Assembly: GCF_002994745.2 (NCBI RefSeq)
Contig: NC_037089.1
Location: 14,030,141 to 14,094,140, forward strand
Length of the DNA: 64,000 bases
From: Rosa chinensis
Lineage: Eukaryota > Streptophyta > Magnoliopsida > Rosales > Rosaceae
Reading direction: 5' to 3'
Positions 48,277 to 61,043 of the stretch are shown piece after piece; within the stretch, counting starts at the first letter, position 1, and the number at the start of each line of letters is the position of its first letter. The notes under the pieces are model-generated. The model was not told the DNA's origin. It did not search any database and was given only the letters and a program-made list of their open reading frames with translations. Made by a program: the position numbers and the translations under genes.

Positions 48277-48693
48277 GGGTTATTATCACAAATGATACCT
48301 GAACTATACCTCAATCTTATCGATGGTACCTGAATTTCAATTTTGATCACAACTAGCACCCGAACTTTTTGATTTCATTTTAAATAGTACCTAGAGCCAC
48401 CTCCGGTCATTATTCCGACTAAAAACGGCATGTGAGGCAGTCATAGTGATGATTTTTGATGATTTCAATGGTTGCGATCATATATAGTGATGATTTATTA
48501 GTAATACACTTGCCTTAAACTTTTTTTTTCTTTTAGATTTAGCTTTTTTGGCCGGATTAGTGACCAAAGATGGCCTTAGGTACCATTTAAAATGAAATCG
48601 AAAAGTTCGGGTACTGGTTGTGATCAAAATTGAAGTTCAGGTATCATCGATAAAATAGAGGATAAGTTCAGGTACCATTTGTGATAATAACCC
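48277..48693. mobile_element. Mutator-like miniature inverted-repeat element
   Basis: 417 bp with inverted repeats of about 117 bp starting GGGTTATTATCACAAATG at both ends. Flanks TTAAAAAGA and TAAAAAAAA agree at seven of nine positions, consistent with a 9-bp Mutator duplication. No coding capacity. Inserted in Copia-3 between gag and pol. Confidence 0.78.
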
Positions 48694-48759
48694 TAAAAAA
48701 AATGAGCCATTATACCTTCATAATTATCTTTGGAAAATAAAATAAAGCAGATCAATCAA

Positions 48760-49058
48760 AATATAGAGCATCCATTGACTGAGCAAGTTCCTTGTTGCCA
48801 TTGAAGTCTGCAATTGTAAGGTTGGCGTCTAGGTCATGGCCTTCTTCTTCCATATAGTGAGCTTCTTGTTCTTTAGACTCCCTATACCTCTTGTAAGTGG
48901 CTGCTACTCTGTTGCTTGCTCGGCAGTTCTTGTACCAATGCCCAATAACTCCACAACTATAGGTTCATTGCCAACTCTTTTCTTTTTGACTGAAGGGTTC
49001 TTAAGTGCCTTTTGCACCTTGTTTCCATGACCACTAGGGCCAGCACTTTGTTGAAAGC
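48760..49058 (-). pseudogene. Copia-3 gag C-terminus
   Basis: Minus-strand frame from about 49058: SAGPSGHGNK, a basic stretch, the knuckle remnant CGVIGHWYKNCR, then YMEEEGHDLDANLTIADF and a stop at about 48765. The first cysteine of the knuckle is lost or out of frame. Confidence 0.72.
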
Positions 49059-52000
49059 TCGTGACATTCGAGCTTGATTGCATTCCAAGTGCTGCTGCGC
49101 ATCAAGTCTCTTTTGATCTAAGGCTTCCAACTCTTGAAAGTGTAACTTGACATTCTCTTCATCAGTCAGTCCTTCTTTCAAAGAAATCCTCAGAGATGGA
49201 ATTTGCTTCTCCAAGGGTAAGACAGCTTCAACACCATATACAAGGGAGTAAGGTGTACGTAGCTTTTATGGGAGTTCTATATGTCTTTCTATAGACCCAA
49301 AGCGCCTCGCCCATTCTTTCACGCCAATCCCTTTTTGTTTTGCTGACAACTTTCTTCAAAATATTACACAATGTCTTGTTAAATGCTTAAGCCAACCCAT
49401 TAGCCGGGGAGTTATACATAGAAGAAAAATGCAGCTTAAAGTGATATTTCTCACAGAGTTTCTCCATGGCACTATTGGAAAAGTACTTGGCATTGTTTGT
49501 GATGATGCAGCGCGGAACACCATATCGTTGAATGATATTCCCTTTGATGAAGTCTACAACATTTTCTTTCTTTATTTCCTTAAGCAGCACCGCCTTTGCC
49601 CACTTTGAAAAGGAATCCGTAGCAGCTAGAATGTATAAGTGACCGACGGAGGATTTTGGAGTGATGGGCCCTACATCATCAAGTCCCCACACATCGAATG
49701 GTAGGAAGCAATCGTTGGATGTAATGGCTCTGGTGGTTGATGGATGAAGTTTGCATGAAACTGGCAAGTTTGACACATTTGTGCATAGTCCATGCAATCT
49801 TTAACCATGATGGGCCAATAGTAACCCATCCTCTTCACTTGAAAATGAAGCTTAGGACCTGAGTGGTGAGCTCCGCATACTCCTAAATGAGCTTCCTCCA
49901 TAACCTTAGCCACTTCCTCTTTCCCCAGACATCTAAAGAGCAATCCATCGAATGATAGTCGATAAAGAATCTCCTTGTAGTAGAAGAAGCGTGGTACTCT
50001 TCGTCTTATGTCCAAGCGTTGCTTTGGGTCATCGGAAAGCTTATTTCGCTTGAGGTAATCAATCAACGGGTACCTCCAGTCATCAACATCAATCACGTAA
50101 ACAGAGGTAACATTGGAGTCTTCATGCCAAAGCTCAGAGATTTTCGGTACGATCCACCGTTGGCATATTTGAAGGTGTATGATTTCATCCTCTGATAATG
50201 CCAAAGCTGCTGCTAAGTTGGCCAAAGCGTCTGCCGTTTGATTTTCTTTTCTTGGCACAAGCGTTAGTGTGATATCATCAAAACCCTTTAAGATTTGTGT
50301 GGCGAGCTGAAAATAAAGAACTAAATCCTCTTTCTTCACTTCATAGATAGTTAGTAATTGATCAACTACTAACTTCGAATCTCCATACACCTCTAGATTT
50401 GAGATTTTCATTTCAACTGCGGTTTGTAGTCCCATAATTAGCGCTTGGTACTCAGCAACATTATTGGAACATAGTTCACCAAGAGTAAAGGCATAAGGCA
50501 ATATCTGCCTTTGTGGAGAAATAAAGACCACACCAGCTCCTACCCCATCTGCTCATGAATACCCATCTAATAACATTTGCCAAGCAAGGAGGACCTCTGT
50601 ATTAAAGACTTCTTCGTCCGACAAGTCATCTGAAATCTCCCAATCTGCAGGGATAGGATGGTCCGCTAGGAAATCAGCCAATGCTTGTCCTTTAACCGCT
50701 TTGGCCAGTATGTAGATGATTTCATACTAATTGAGGAGTAGTGCCCATTTCACCATTCTCCCTGTTAAGACTGGTTGTGACATAACAAACTTGACTGGGT
50801 CAGCTCGTGCCACTAAATGCACTGTGTAAGCTTGCATGTAATGTCTTAACTTTTGGATGGAGAAGACGAGTGCAAGATAGATTTTCTCTATTGATGGATA
50901 GTTCAATTCCGGTCCTGTGAGAATTCGACTCAAGTTATACAACGCTTCTCCTTCTTTTCTTCATTTTCTTAGGCTAGGAGTGCTCCGAGTGATCGCTCTT
51001 AAGCAGCAATGTAGAGGATAAGTGGCTTCCCAAATATGGGTGCACCTAACACTAGAGGGTTTGCCAAGTACATCTTTATGCTTTCAAAGGCGTTATGGCA
51101 AGCTTCATCCCATACGAAAGGTGCATCCTTCTTCAGAAGTCAACCGAAAGGCTGACAACAGCCTGCGAGGTTCGATATGAACCGTCTAATAAAGGCGAGT
51201 TGTCCTTGGAGACTTTTTAACTAACTCGCGTAGATTTCTTGGCTCAGGCATGTCTTGAATGGCCTTAATCTTTGACTGGTACACTTCAATGCCACGTTGT
51301 TTCACAATGAATCCAAGAAACTTGCCTAAACTGACACCAAAAGCACATTTAAGACGGTTCATCTTGAGCTGGTACTTGCGTAGTCTATCAAACACCCTTC
51401 TTAGGTCTTGCAAGTGACCCATCCTCTTTTTTGACTTGACCACTAAATCATTGACATAACATTCCACGTACTTGTGAAGCATGTCTCCGAAGATTTTCTG
51501 CATAGCACGTTGATATGTTGCACCAGCATTTTCCAACCCGAATGGCATGACTTTGTAGCAATAAATGCCTTTGGGAGTGCGGAATGCAGTAAGCACTTCA
51601 TCTTCTAAGGCCATCCTTATTTGATTATATCCGGATGACCCATCCATGAAGGATAAAGCTTCATGCCCTGTTATTGCATCCACCATGAGTTCAATGATGG
51701 GCAAATGGAAGTTATCTTTCGGACACGCATCATTTAAGTCGCGAAAGTCCACACATACATGGAGTTGTCCATTCTTCTTCTTGATAGGAACAATGTTTTC
51801 AATCCACTTAGGATATTGAACCTCTCTAATGAAACTTGCAGCAATCAACTTATCAACTTCAGTTTCAATTTGAGGAAGGAGTTCTATACGAAAGCGTCAT
51901 GGTGTTTGCTTGATCGGTCGAGCCTCAGGTTTAATTACGAGACAATGAACCACTACCTATAGGTCAAGGCCAGGCATTTCTTTGTACGTCCATGCAAAGA

Positions 52001-54049
52001 CATCTTTATATTCAAGCAGTAGATCATAGTATTCCTTTTCTTCTTCGGGATTTAGCAAAGCGCCCACGAAGATAGGTTTTGGATCTTCCTCAGTTCCTAA
52101 ATTGAGCTTTTTAAGCTCATCAACAGTAGCTTGCCCCTTGTCTTCAAGTTCTGGAGGAGCTTCATCTACTTCATCCTCGGAATGATCATGGTCATCATCT
52201 TCGAAATCCTTTGTTTTTGTCACTGTATCTACTTCATCCTAGGAATGATCATGGTCATCTTCTTTGAAAGCCTTTGTTTCTGTCACTGTGATATGATAGG
52301 TGGACTTAACAATCTCATCTTCGTCATTGCCATCAACATTACCCATTTTGACTTGGCCAGTGAGTATGATGTATGCTTTTTCACTTTGAGTTGTTCACTT
52401 GAGCTCACCTCTAACACAGAGCGTCGATTCATGCATGATGGGATGAGACTTTGAATTTCTTTGTCATTTCCTTGGTCATCACTCCTCTTTCTCTTTTGCC
52501 TTTGTTGCTCTTTGGGTGCTTATATCCTCTCAAGTGCCAACTTTCAAGGGACTACCTCCGATTTCTTATTTTCTTCAATGGAAGATGACAACCTATTGAA
52601 CACAGAAGCTTGAGTGGTCATTTGGGTGATGCGATTGAAAACTGAGATTTGACTTGTTGAAGTATCGACACGATCAAATACAGAAACTCGAGGCGCTAAC
52701 TCATCAACTTGTTCAGGCATCGCAGCTTGAGAATTAGGATGAATGCGATCAAATGCCGAAACGCGAGAGGCAGATTTAGATTCCTGAGTCTCTTCTTCTA
52801 TTACTTCAACACTAATGTGTTGCGTGCTTGTCTTCACAACTTTTCTTCTTCCTGAAATTTTAATTGGTTTGCGTGGTACAAAACCAAGACCTGCTTTAGC
52901 AGGTTCAGCTGTGCATCCTTGCTCTCTCAACCACCTTTGAGATTCATTAAGTTCATGCACATTTTTAACAGGGATGACTTGGTCACTTTCCTTGTTTGAT
53001 GAACCGAAGTCATATCCAGCCATTGCTAGCAGCATGTAAGTGTTAGGGTCGAATCCTTCCTTTTTCCTTTTGTCAGGAAGTGTCTTATGCTCTGTCTTGC
53101 CTTGAATTGGTTTGACAAACCCCTTTAGCGGCTGCTTGGTGGGAGTTACGTTGCTCAACTTCGTCAACGGTATGGTTGATGTTTCTTTTAGTAATTCTAC
53201 GTTTTTCTCATCTAACTTTCATGGACGTTCTTGCTCATTTGCCTCCACAAAAGGAGATTCCCCTTCTTTTCGCCTAGACCTTGGCACATAACCAAGGACT
53301 GGAGTAGAGGAATTGATTTTGTTCTTTGAAGCTGCCACATTAGTTTCCAATGAAACTTTATGTGGTTCCTCATTGCTATTTCTTGCCATGCTGGATTCCA
53401 CTTCCTTGTTACTCACTTCTGCAGTCTTCCCTGTAGAGGGTACTCCAATTGGGAGAACTTCCCTTACTATTTCATCATCCATGTAAAACTTGGAATCTGC
53501 AAAATAAGATTCAGCTTTAGTGAATGGTTTAGTATCACCTGCTACTATTTTTACTCCGCCATAGTAGAACTTGAAGCATTGATGAAGAGTGGAGGGGACG
53601 ACACCATTTTCATGAACCCACGGTCGTCCCAACAATAAATTGTAGGAGGTCTTCGCATCGATCATGTGGAACAAAGTGTTCGACTTCATTTCTCCAATTG
53701 TCATCTCTACTCTGATCATCCCTATGACTCTTTGCCCCCCTTGGTTGAAGCCTTGAATCATGAGATGGCTTCGAGACAACTCTTCCACATTGATACCATG
53801 CTGCTTCATAGTCGACTTAGGCATGATGTTTACAGCAGACCATCCGTCTACAAGTATGCGATTTAGCTTTTGATCTCGCACATACCCTATCACGAAGAGA
53901 GGTCTATTGTGCGGCTTAGAACCTGACTGAAGGTCTTCATCAGTAAAGTGAATGGCATCACAATCTGCAATGCAAGTGACGCATTCCTTCAGTTTCACCT
54001 TGTTAATCTCTGTGGAGTACTTGCCTATGTCGATCAGCACATGTACCAA
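49059..54049 (-). pseudogene. Gypsy-4 protease and pol, broken
   Basis: Protease (54049-53219) with RILVDGWSAVNIM, where the usual second Gly is Trp. Linker (53167-52544). RT (51848-51186) with VCVDFRDLND, FMDGSSGYNQI and YVNDLVVKS, the active-site Asp pair reduced to Asn-Asp. RT-linked RNase H (50942-50727). Archaeal-type RNase H and integrase zinc finger (50531-49671), with EVYGDSKLVVDQL and HLGVCGAHHSG. Integrase core (49797-49387), with DVWGLDDVGP, ITNNAKYF for the usual ITDN, and NGLA. A C-terminal tail with LRISLKEGLTDEEN ends near 49065. Confidence 0.9.
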
Positions 54050-54061
54050 AGCACATCTTAC

Positions 54062-56308
54062 CTATTTTGGCAATTGTAGTAGATCAGAAATGCTGAAGTG
54101 CAATAGTAGGTCTTCTAGTTGCTTCAACACCTTGTTCTCCTCTGACATTTGGTTCATATTGACCGTGCTTGACTCAGCCTTGGTAGAATCCTTCGAACCA
54201 ATTTGGTAGCTTGTTGTCATGTGGGCAGCTCTCACCTTTTCTTGTTCGTTGCCTCTCTTGGGAAAGACTTTTGTTGATGAAACCACACTATGGGGTCTTC
54301 GAACGAAAGGATTGCCCCTCTCTTTGACAAATCTTGTCCCACCTTTCTCGAGACAATGACGACTTTCTTGTGATTGCTTGCATTTTGCTTGAGTGATAGG
54401 TAAACATGGCGATGGGCTCTTACGTGCCTTCCTTCGAGTAACAAGTATCCATCCCTCATCATCGACAATTGAGTCAACTTTAGGGGTAGCAACAAGTGCG
54501 AGGCTCTCGCTTGCTAGATTGGCTTGAATTCCTCTAACTTTGACTTTATGCATGGTTTTCTCGAAAGCTGATATGGTGCTTTCATTGGAAGAGAAGGCAA
54601 CATGGCCGGCTTGAATGACCCAAGCATGATGGTAGTAAAGTGTAAACCTCAGCAACATCGTCGACATCCAGCTCAATCCTTCCTTGCTTGGCAAGATTCA
54701 TTATTAAATCTTTCTGAACGAAGCATTTCTCAACTGGGTGACTAACGATCCGATGGTACTTGCAGTATTTCGGGTCCTTGACACGATGCATTTCCTCTGG
54801 CGGATTGCATTCAGGGAGCTCTATCACCTTCTCCTCAAGTAAATCTTCCAACACGCCTGCCACGTCAGAATCTGGGAAGGGATATGTCTTTTGTTGCCAT
54901 TCCTTCAAGGAACACTTTGTTCTATCGTAGGTGCGAGTTGGCTCTACTTTCTTAACCTCTTGATCTTGTGTAGAGATTTTTACTGGGGTAATGTTGACGG
55001 TCATCAATTCTTTTGTAGATTTCTTCGGTGCCTTGTCAATATTGCTTCCGAAGACCTTGTCTTTCCTTTGGTCAACAATTGACTCTTTCTTCCTTTTGTG
55101 GCTAGCTATACTCAACTCCATGTCATGTGCTTGCGTAGCCAGCTCTTCAAACGTACGGGGCTTGATTCCCTATAGGATGTATAGTAAATCAAAGTGCATG
55201 CCTTGGATGCACATTTCCACTATAGATACTTCTGATAGTTGATCTTTGCAATCGAGACTCAACGAACGCCACCTATTGATGTAATCAACTGCTCGTTCAT
55301 CCTTCCATTGCTTGGCTCTAGTAAGTTCCATCATGCTCACTGTGCGTCTCATGCTATAGAAACGATTCAGGAACTCATGCTCCATCTGATCCCAACTATC
55401 GATTGACTCAGGTTCCTGATCTGTGTACCATTCGAAGGCGTTGCCTTTTAATGAACGTACAAACTGCTTAACAAGATGATCTTCCTCCATTCCAGCATTG
55501 TTGCAAGTCTCGAAAAGATGAGCAATATGCTGTTTTGGATTGCCCTTCCCCTCGAATTGCTGAAACTTGGGCGGCTGGTACCCATATGCATCCTCAGGCT
55601 GTCTATTCTTTTTGTGTATGGCTTAGAGTACATGAGAGAATCACGAGAGGGACCTCCATATTGAGCTCTAATGGAGTTGTTGATCATGTCTTGTAGCTGC
55701 TGGACGGACAAAGAACCAAGTAGGCTTTCACTGTCCTTGTCATTCGCCTTTGAACTTTTTTCTTGTTTATCTTTGTCGTCCTTGTATGGAATCCTAGCAG
55801 AATCCTCATCATTTTGTTTCTCGAGCCTGCTCCAAAGTTGAGCAATCTGCATATCCTTTTCTTTGACTGTATTAGTGAGCTTTTGAACCGCCTCCATCAG
55901 ATTAGCTATCTGCTCTTCAAGTATGGTTGCCCCAGTCATCATGACTTGCATTGCTGAGGGGTGAGACGCACCGTCTAACTGCATCCCAGAAGTGTTATTT
56001 TCTTCAGTATCAGGACTTTCATGATATGATCCGGTGCTCAAGTTGTCATCAGAGGCAGGTGAGCACGACCGTTCCTTTGATTTTGTATTTGGAGCTTGTC
56101 TCTCTTCACTTCGAGGGACATGTTTCCCTGCCCCAAAACTTTCCAGGGTGATAATTGGTTGGCGAAGCTTAGAAGGCAAAGCCACAAATTTTGTAGGCTG
56201 AACCTTTGCCATGCTTTGGGTGACACAACCAGATGAGTTGCTGCTTGATTTCGAGGTTGTTGGCTTGGACTTGTTTTTCGAGATGGCTTGAGTGTTCTTG
56301 GAAGCCAT
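54062..56308 (-). pseudogene. Gypsy-4 gag, broken
   Basis: Starts MASKNTQAISKNKSK at 56308. A frameshift near 55480 moves to the frame with the Retrotrans_gag core (FEWYTDQEPESIDSWDQMEH, FLNRFY). A further frame (55121-54582) carries the knuckle-like YCKYHRIVSHPVEKC, and 54694-54062 holds a charged tail. Order and knuckle type parallel Tat-1 gag. Confidence 0.87.
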
Positions 56309-56349
56309 TGCTTGGACGGATTACGGAGAAGGAGATGAGAGGCAAAGAG

Positions 56350-56367
56350 GTCCCACTGTGCGTGCCA
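56350..56367 (-). other. Primer binding site, Gypsy-4
   Basis: Minus strand TGGCACGCACAGTGGGAC, three bases from the LTR; 16 of 18 bases as in Tat-1. Confidence 0.75.
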
Positions 56368-56370
56368 AAT

Positions 56371-57277
56371 TGTAAACACGGGAATCTGAAAACAAATAGA
56401 ATGCAGACACGTGTACAAAAATAATAATTTTATTAATAATTCAAATGCGGGTTACAATCTTTGGGTAATTCTCTGATTCTATCTCCGATGGTATGCTTGA
56501 ATCAAGGGTGATTGACGTTTGATCTTGAGTTGTATGATGGCCATGAGGGTTGACATGTGACAAGTGCTTTGGTTTGAGGTTGGTGACGAATCGGCTATTT
56601 TGCAGCTTGAGAGTTCTTCACACTCTTAAGGACTTCTAAACTTTGGGAGTGATTTTTCTCTCTCTGGCTAAAGTCATTCTTTGGATTTGAGAGGGGGTAT
56701 TTATAGTGTCGGCATCTCTCTCACTTTAGAATGTCTTGATGACACGTAATTAATTGCATTTTTCTTAATAGCATAATTGAATCAATCAGCCTCAATTAAT
56801 TGATTTAATCACGACCATTAAGGAATTTAGCTAATTAATTTGATGAATATTTTAATTGTATTTCATTAATAGCATAATCAAATCAATCAGCTTTAATTAA
56901 TTGATTTAATCACGACTATTAAGAAATTTAGCCAATTAATTTGATGACTGATTTTCATCTTAATTATCAATTTAAATAAATTGACATCTAATCAACAAAC
57001 AAAATTTAATACTTGATTTGACTCGGAATCAATTGATTTAATTTGATTGATCCGCTTTAATATCACCTAATGTAGTCGGAACAAATTTATTTATTGTCGT
57101 CGAGCTTTTTGTATGCCGACATGTGTCATTCTTTGAGTCCACATGGTTTTACTGACTCACGAGCCACACATACATTTTGGTGGGACCCGCATGCCAACTA
57201 AATTTGGTTGGTCATAATTTCAAGTGTTGACCGAATTATTTAACGAATTTTATTTTCATTAAATTCTTGTGTCTACA
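56371..57277 (-). repeat. Gypsy-4 5' LTR
   Basis: 907 bp; on the minus strand it begins TGTAGACACAAG and ends CGTGTTTACA. An internal tandem duplication of about 100 bp (about 56750-56850 and 56855-56950, TTAATTGATTTAATCACGAC in both) is present. Confidence 0.82.
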
Positions 57278-59600
57278 ACCCGGTCTAGAGCTCTTCTCCA
57301 AAAAGCCAAACATTCAGTCTGTGTGTGCCAATATCAAGTTCGGTGCTTTGCTTTCTAAAAGAAGGCAAATACTCGTCGCTTCTGAGTGCTGAGATCGAGT
57401 TTGGTATTGTTGAGACCAAGTTCATGGCTTGAAGCAAATTTGTGTTTGGGTTCTGGAACTGACACCGAGTGGCATTTTGGGTAGACGCCGACACCGAGAG
57501 CAAGAGGTGCTGGGATGAGCGTTGACGATAAAGTGAAGAAATTGCCAGGAGGATCGCTGGAGAGTTGTTCATCGCGAACCATTTCCTTCTTTGGGTGCTG
57601 TGTTTGGACCTTGGACAGAACGACGTTTTGAAGTTTGAAATTTGGATCTTGGAAGGACAAACCGACGCCTTGAATCTGGACAGTGATGGTTGGGTTGATT
57701 ATCTTGAGATCTTTAAGTTGAGCTCAAAATAGAGTGGCCATGACAGTAGCAACTCATGATTTACCAAAGAAACCAGATGAGATTTGGTTTCTCTCTCCTC
57801 TAGTCTCTCTCATAAACAGATCCAGAATCATGGCTTCCAGAGACCAGAACGTGTGATGATAATAATAATTATTCGGAGAAGGAAGGCTGGGAAAGTGGTG
57901 TCTTGTAGTGACGGCTGTTGGATCATAATTCATATACATATTTGTCCCCTAAAACATGGAAATTACTTGTTCTAAAGTCCAAATTTAATGTTGACTAATC
58001 CAATTTCATTATTTCCCCAATCTTATACTTTTTCTTAACCTTTGTGTTTATTTATATATATTTATTATGTTTTCCTTATCATGCTAGGAAATGATGGAGA
58101 AGAATGGAAATGCACTAAAAAGTCAACCTTAGAACATTTTCTTACTCCGGCTAGGAGAAAGTGAGCTAGACAAGGAAGAAGGAGCGGCCGCCTGAAAAAA
58201 TGAACTCCAAATGAGTTGAAACTCTGCAGATAAATTCTATACATCCAAATAAACATTTCTTATGAAGAGTGCAAGAGCCAGATAGAAGTGGAAGACCTTC
58301 AAACAATCAGTCCAATTTTCTGTAGAAGCAAAACTGGAAAACTGGACCTGTAAGGAGTCCAGTAGCATTTCCGACCCAACCACTATTCCAAAAGCTCTGA
58401 AATTCTAGAAGGATGATATACACTCATAAAGGAACATTTGTTATGAAGAAGTCATAAGCAAAATCTGAACTTTTAGTGGAGAAATAATTGAAGGAATAAA
58501 GGGGCAGAAACTGACCTAAAACCAGCTCAATATTCACATGTTCATGTTTCCTACCCACATGAAGAAAGCTAGATGCTTTTCTCTTTTTCCTTGGATATAT
58601 TTTTCTACTCCATTCTCTTTAATAGATCATCATCACTTCCATGTTTCTGCACCTTCATGCTTTGCTTTCATTTCATCATTACCCCATCTTTTACTTATTT
58701 TATAAACCACTCTCATACTCTACTTTCATTATTTTTCTTTCTCTCATCATTTCACTCTTCTTTTTCTTCCCTATTTAAACACATTCTCCTCTCACTCTTC
58801 ATCACCCATTCCTTCATCCCATTACATCTGATTTCTCTCTTCATCTCCTTCACAAAACCTCCATCTCCACCTCCCAAAATCCAAACTCACAATACCCAAT
58901 CTACTCCATCATCACCACCACAACTACCATCTTCCACCACCATAAACTTCATCACCACCACTCAAAGTTAGCCAAAGGAGCATCATATATTCATCACCAT
59001 TTCATTCATCATCACCATCAAGAAGTTCATTATCCATCCATTCCACCATCAATGAGGATTCAAGGAGCATTGAAGGAGAAAAATGAAGGAGAAGCTACCC
59101 ATTGATTTGTCAAGCTTCAACTAGTTCTTTCTTCCCTTAACTCTTTAATTTACCTTGATTTACTTTATAGATTTGATGCCAATTTGTATGATTATGAGTG
59201 AGTAGTTACTTTGTTGGGGCTAGGGTTGAAAGCCGTAGCCAAACTTGTATGAATTGATGTTTTAATTGACATTTGTTGTTATTTGTGATTTTCATCTTCA
59301 TATGCTAATTCAAGAAGTGAATGCATTCATTCAAACTTAACTATTTTGAATGTGTTGTGTTTGTCATCTCATGAAAAAATGTTTAGGGAGTAGTTAACCT
59401 TGAACATTAATAGCATGATAGCATCCTCTATGTGCATGTGAGGGTAGTGAGTTAAAATCACCCAGATCTAGGATTGGTTTGCTTGCTTGATTATCTAAAC
59501 TCAAATCTTTATGCATCTAGGAGCAAGGAATTGATACTTATCCGGTAATATAACTTGTTCTTGGGTAGTTAGTTTCGCACTTATCCGGTGGAAATTGATA
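57278..59600. other. Intergenic, pyrimidine-rich
   Basis: No gene supported. ORFs at 57285-57660 (minus) and 58573-58971 (plus) have no recognisable domain; the latter is only C/T-rich low complexity. Sequence from about 58560 to 59600 and from 61053 to 61480 may be one unit split by the Mutator-type insertion, perhaps the interior of a non-coding retroelement. Confidence 0.45.
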
Positions 59601-59609
59601 AAATAAAGG

Positions 59610-59817
59610 GAAAAAGATGCAAACAGTACCTGACCTTTGGCCCATTAGTAACTTTAGTACCTGAAAAAAAAAATATCACTTTGGTACCTCAAGTTCGAAC
59701 CACGACCCAACATTAGTATCTGGACCGTTAACTCCGTTAAGGAGACTGCCAGCTGTCATATTTTAAAGGGTATTTTCGTCTATTTGTATCTTAATTAAAT
59801 TTTTTTTTCTTTAAGCA

Positions 59818-59854
<37 letters not shown>

Positions 59855-61043
59855 TCCTTATCTTCTTCTTCCCTCTCTGCAGATCAACCTGCAAATTCCT
59901 CATCCTTCCTTCATGTGTCTAGGACTATAATCCAGCTCCTGCTTGGCCTTCTCACACGAATAGACCCATTGATGCCTTAGAACATAAACAGTCGGTGGAC
60001 TTCCAAAGGAAGCTTTGATTCCATCAAAATCAACCCAAAAATACTCAAACCAAGATGCATCAAAAATTCATACACAATAACCAAATCCAGAAAGCATGAA
60101 TAAGAAGAAAAAAAAATTAGATATGAGGACGCAACTGCTTAGTCTTCCCTCCAATTAATCACGAAAGCCTCCACCTCCTAACATCCCCATCACTATCGTC
60201 TTCTTCATCATCGCCCCTGCAATTGTTTTCGCAGTCCAATTTCTACAAATCGGGGCGATTTCGCCTAAGAAACTCGATACCCAGGTCAGAAAACGCGGCG
60301 AAAAGCAACCCAAAACTCAAAGGTACTCAACTCTAAATTGGGAAGGAGGATGGTTGCTGGTGTTTCAAAGCAACTGGGTTCTGGTGAAACTGGGGAGTTA
60401 GGGGAAGAGGAAGAAATTCATGAAATTGATGTGGAGGAGATCAAAACGACGAGGCAGAGCATCGTTTGAAATTGATTTTGAGGGAACGGCAGGGAATTGG
60501 GGAAAGGTTGGGGCTTTGGATGTAAAGATTTGGGTTTAGGGTTTAGGGGAGATCGTCCTCTTATTCGTATCGGGGAGATCGCGGCGGTGGATTGTGCAGT
60601 GAGGAAGGGGGAGACTGCGGCGGCGGTCGAGTTTCGGGTTGTCCCTCGTAGGATTGATCGCTGGTGGGGATTGGTGTGGTGGGGTCGGAGGCGGCATCGT
60701 GACGGGATGAGGACAAAGAGAAAGAAGAAGAGATTGAGTGGAAGGATGAGGAATCTGCAGGTTGATCTGCAGAGAGGGAAGAAGAAGATAAGAAAGGAGA
60801 GAGAGCGAGAGAGGAAAAAATGCTTAAAGAAAAAAAAAATTAATTAAGATACAAATAGACGAAAATACCCTTTAAAATATGACAGCTGGCAGTCTCCTTA
60901 ACGGAGTTAAGCGGAGTTAACGGTCCAGATACTAATGTTGGGTCGTGGTTCGAACTTGAGGTACCAAAGTGATATATTTTTTTTTTTCAGGTACTAAAGT
61001 TACTAATAGGCCAAAGGTCAGGTACTGTTTGCATCTTTTTCCC
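59610..61043. mobile_element. Mutator-type element with long inverted repeats
   Basis: 1434 bp flanked by an exact 9-bp duplication TAAAATAAA (59601-59609, 61044-61052). Terminal inverted repeats of about 290 bp (59610-59905 and about 60748-61043) begin GGGAAAAAGATGCAAACAG and are near-identical; the right one has about 10 extra bases. No transposase is present. The interior (59906-60747) is richer in GC in its right half and could include captured gene sequence. Confidence 0.88.
59821..59853. repeat. (TC)n microsatellite in the left inverted repeat
   Basis: About 15 TC units; the matching tract in the right repeat is shorter and interrupted. Confidence 0.9.

Larger units (their letters stand above)
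44430..49058 (-). mobile_element. Copia-3 remnant
   Basis: Decayed Copia element without visible LTRs. It runs from a gag C-terminus (about 49058) through protease, integrase, RT and RNase H to about 44430. Its upstream end abuts the truncated integrase of Gypsy-4, and a 417-bp miniature element sits between gag and pol. It belongs to a different Copia branch from Copia-1 and -2, judged by its motifs. Confidence 0.88.
49059..57277 (-). mobile_element. Gypsy-4: decayed Tat-lineage element with 5' LTR only
   Basis: Minus strand: 5' LTR 56371-57277, primer site, gag, protease, RT, two RNase H domains and integrase, then an abrupt end near 49059 within the region after the integrase core, where Copia-3 begins. 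The second, archaeal-type RNase H and the primer site shared with Tat-1 place it in the Tat lineage. No 3' LTR is present. Many stops and frameshifts show it is old. Confidence 0.9.

Noticed and set aside
58573..58971. 132-codon ORF rich in Phe, Ser and Leu
   Set aside because: Product of a C/T-rich low-complexity tract; no domain or credible gene structure.
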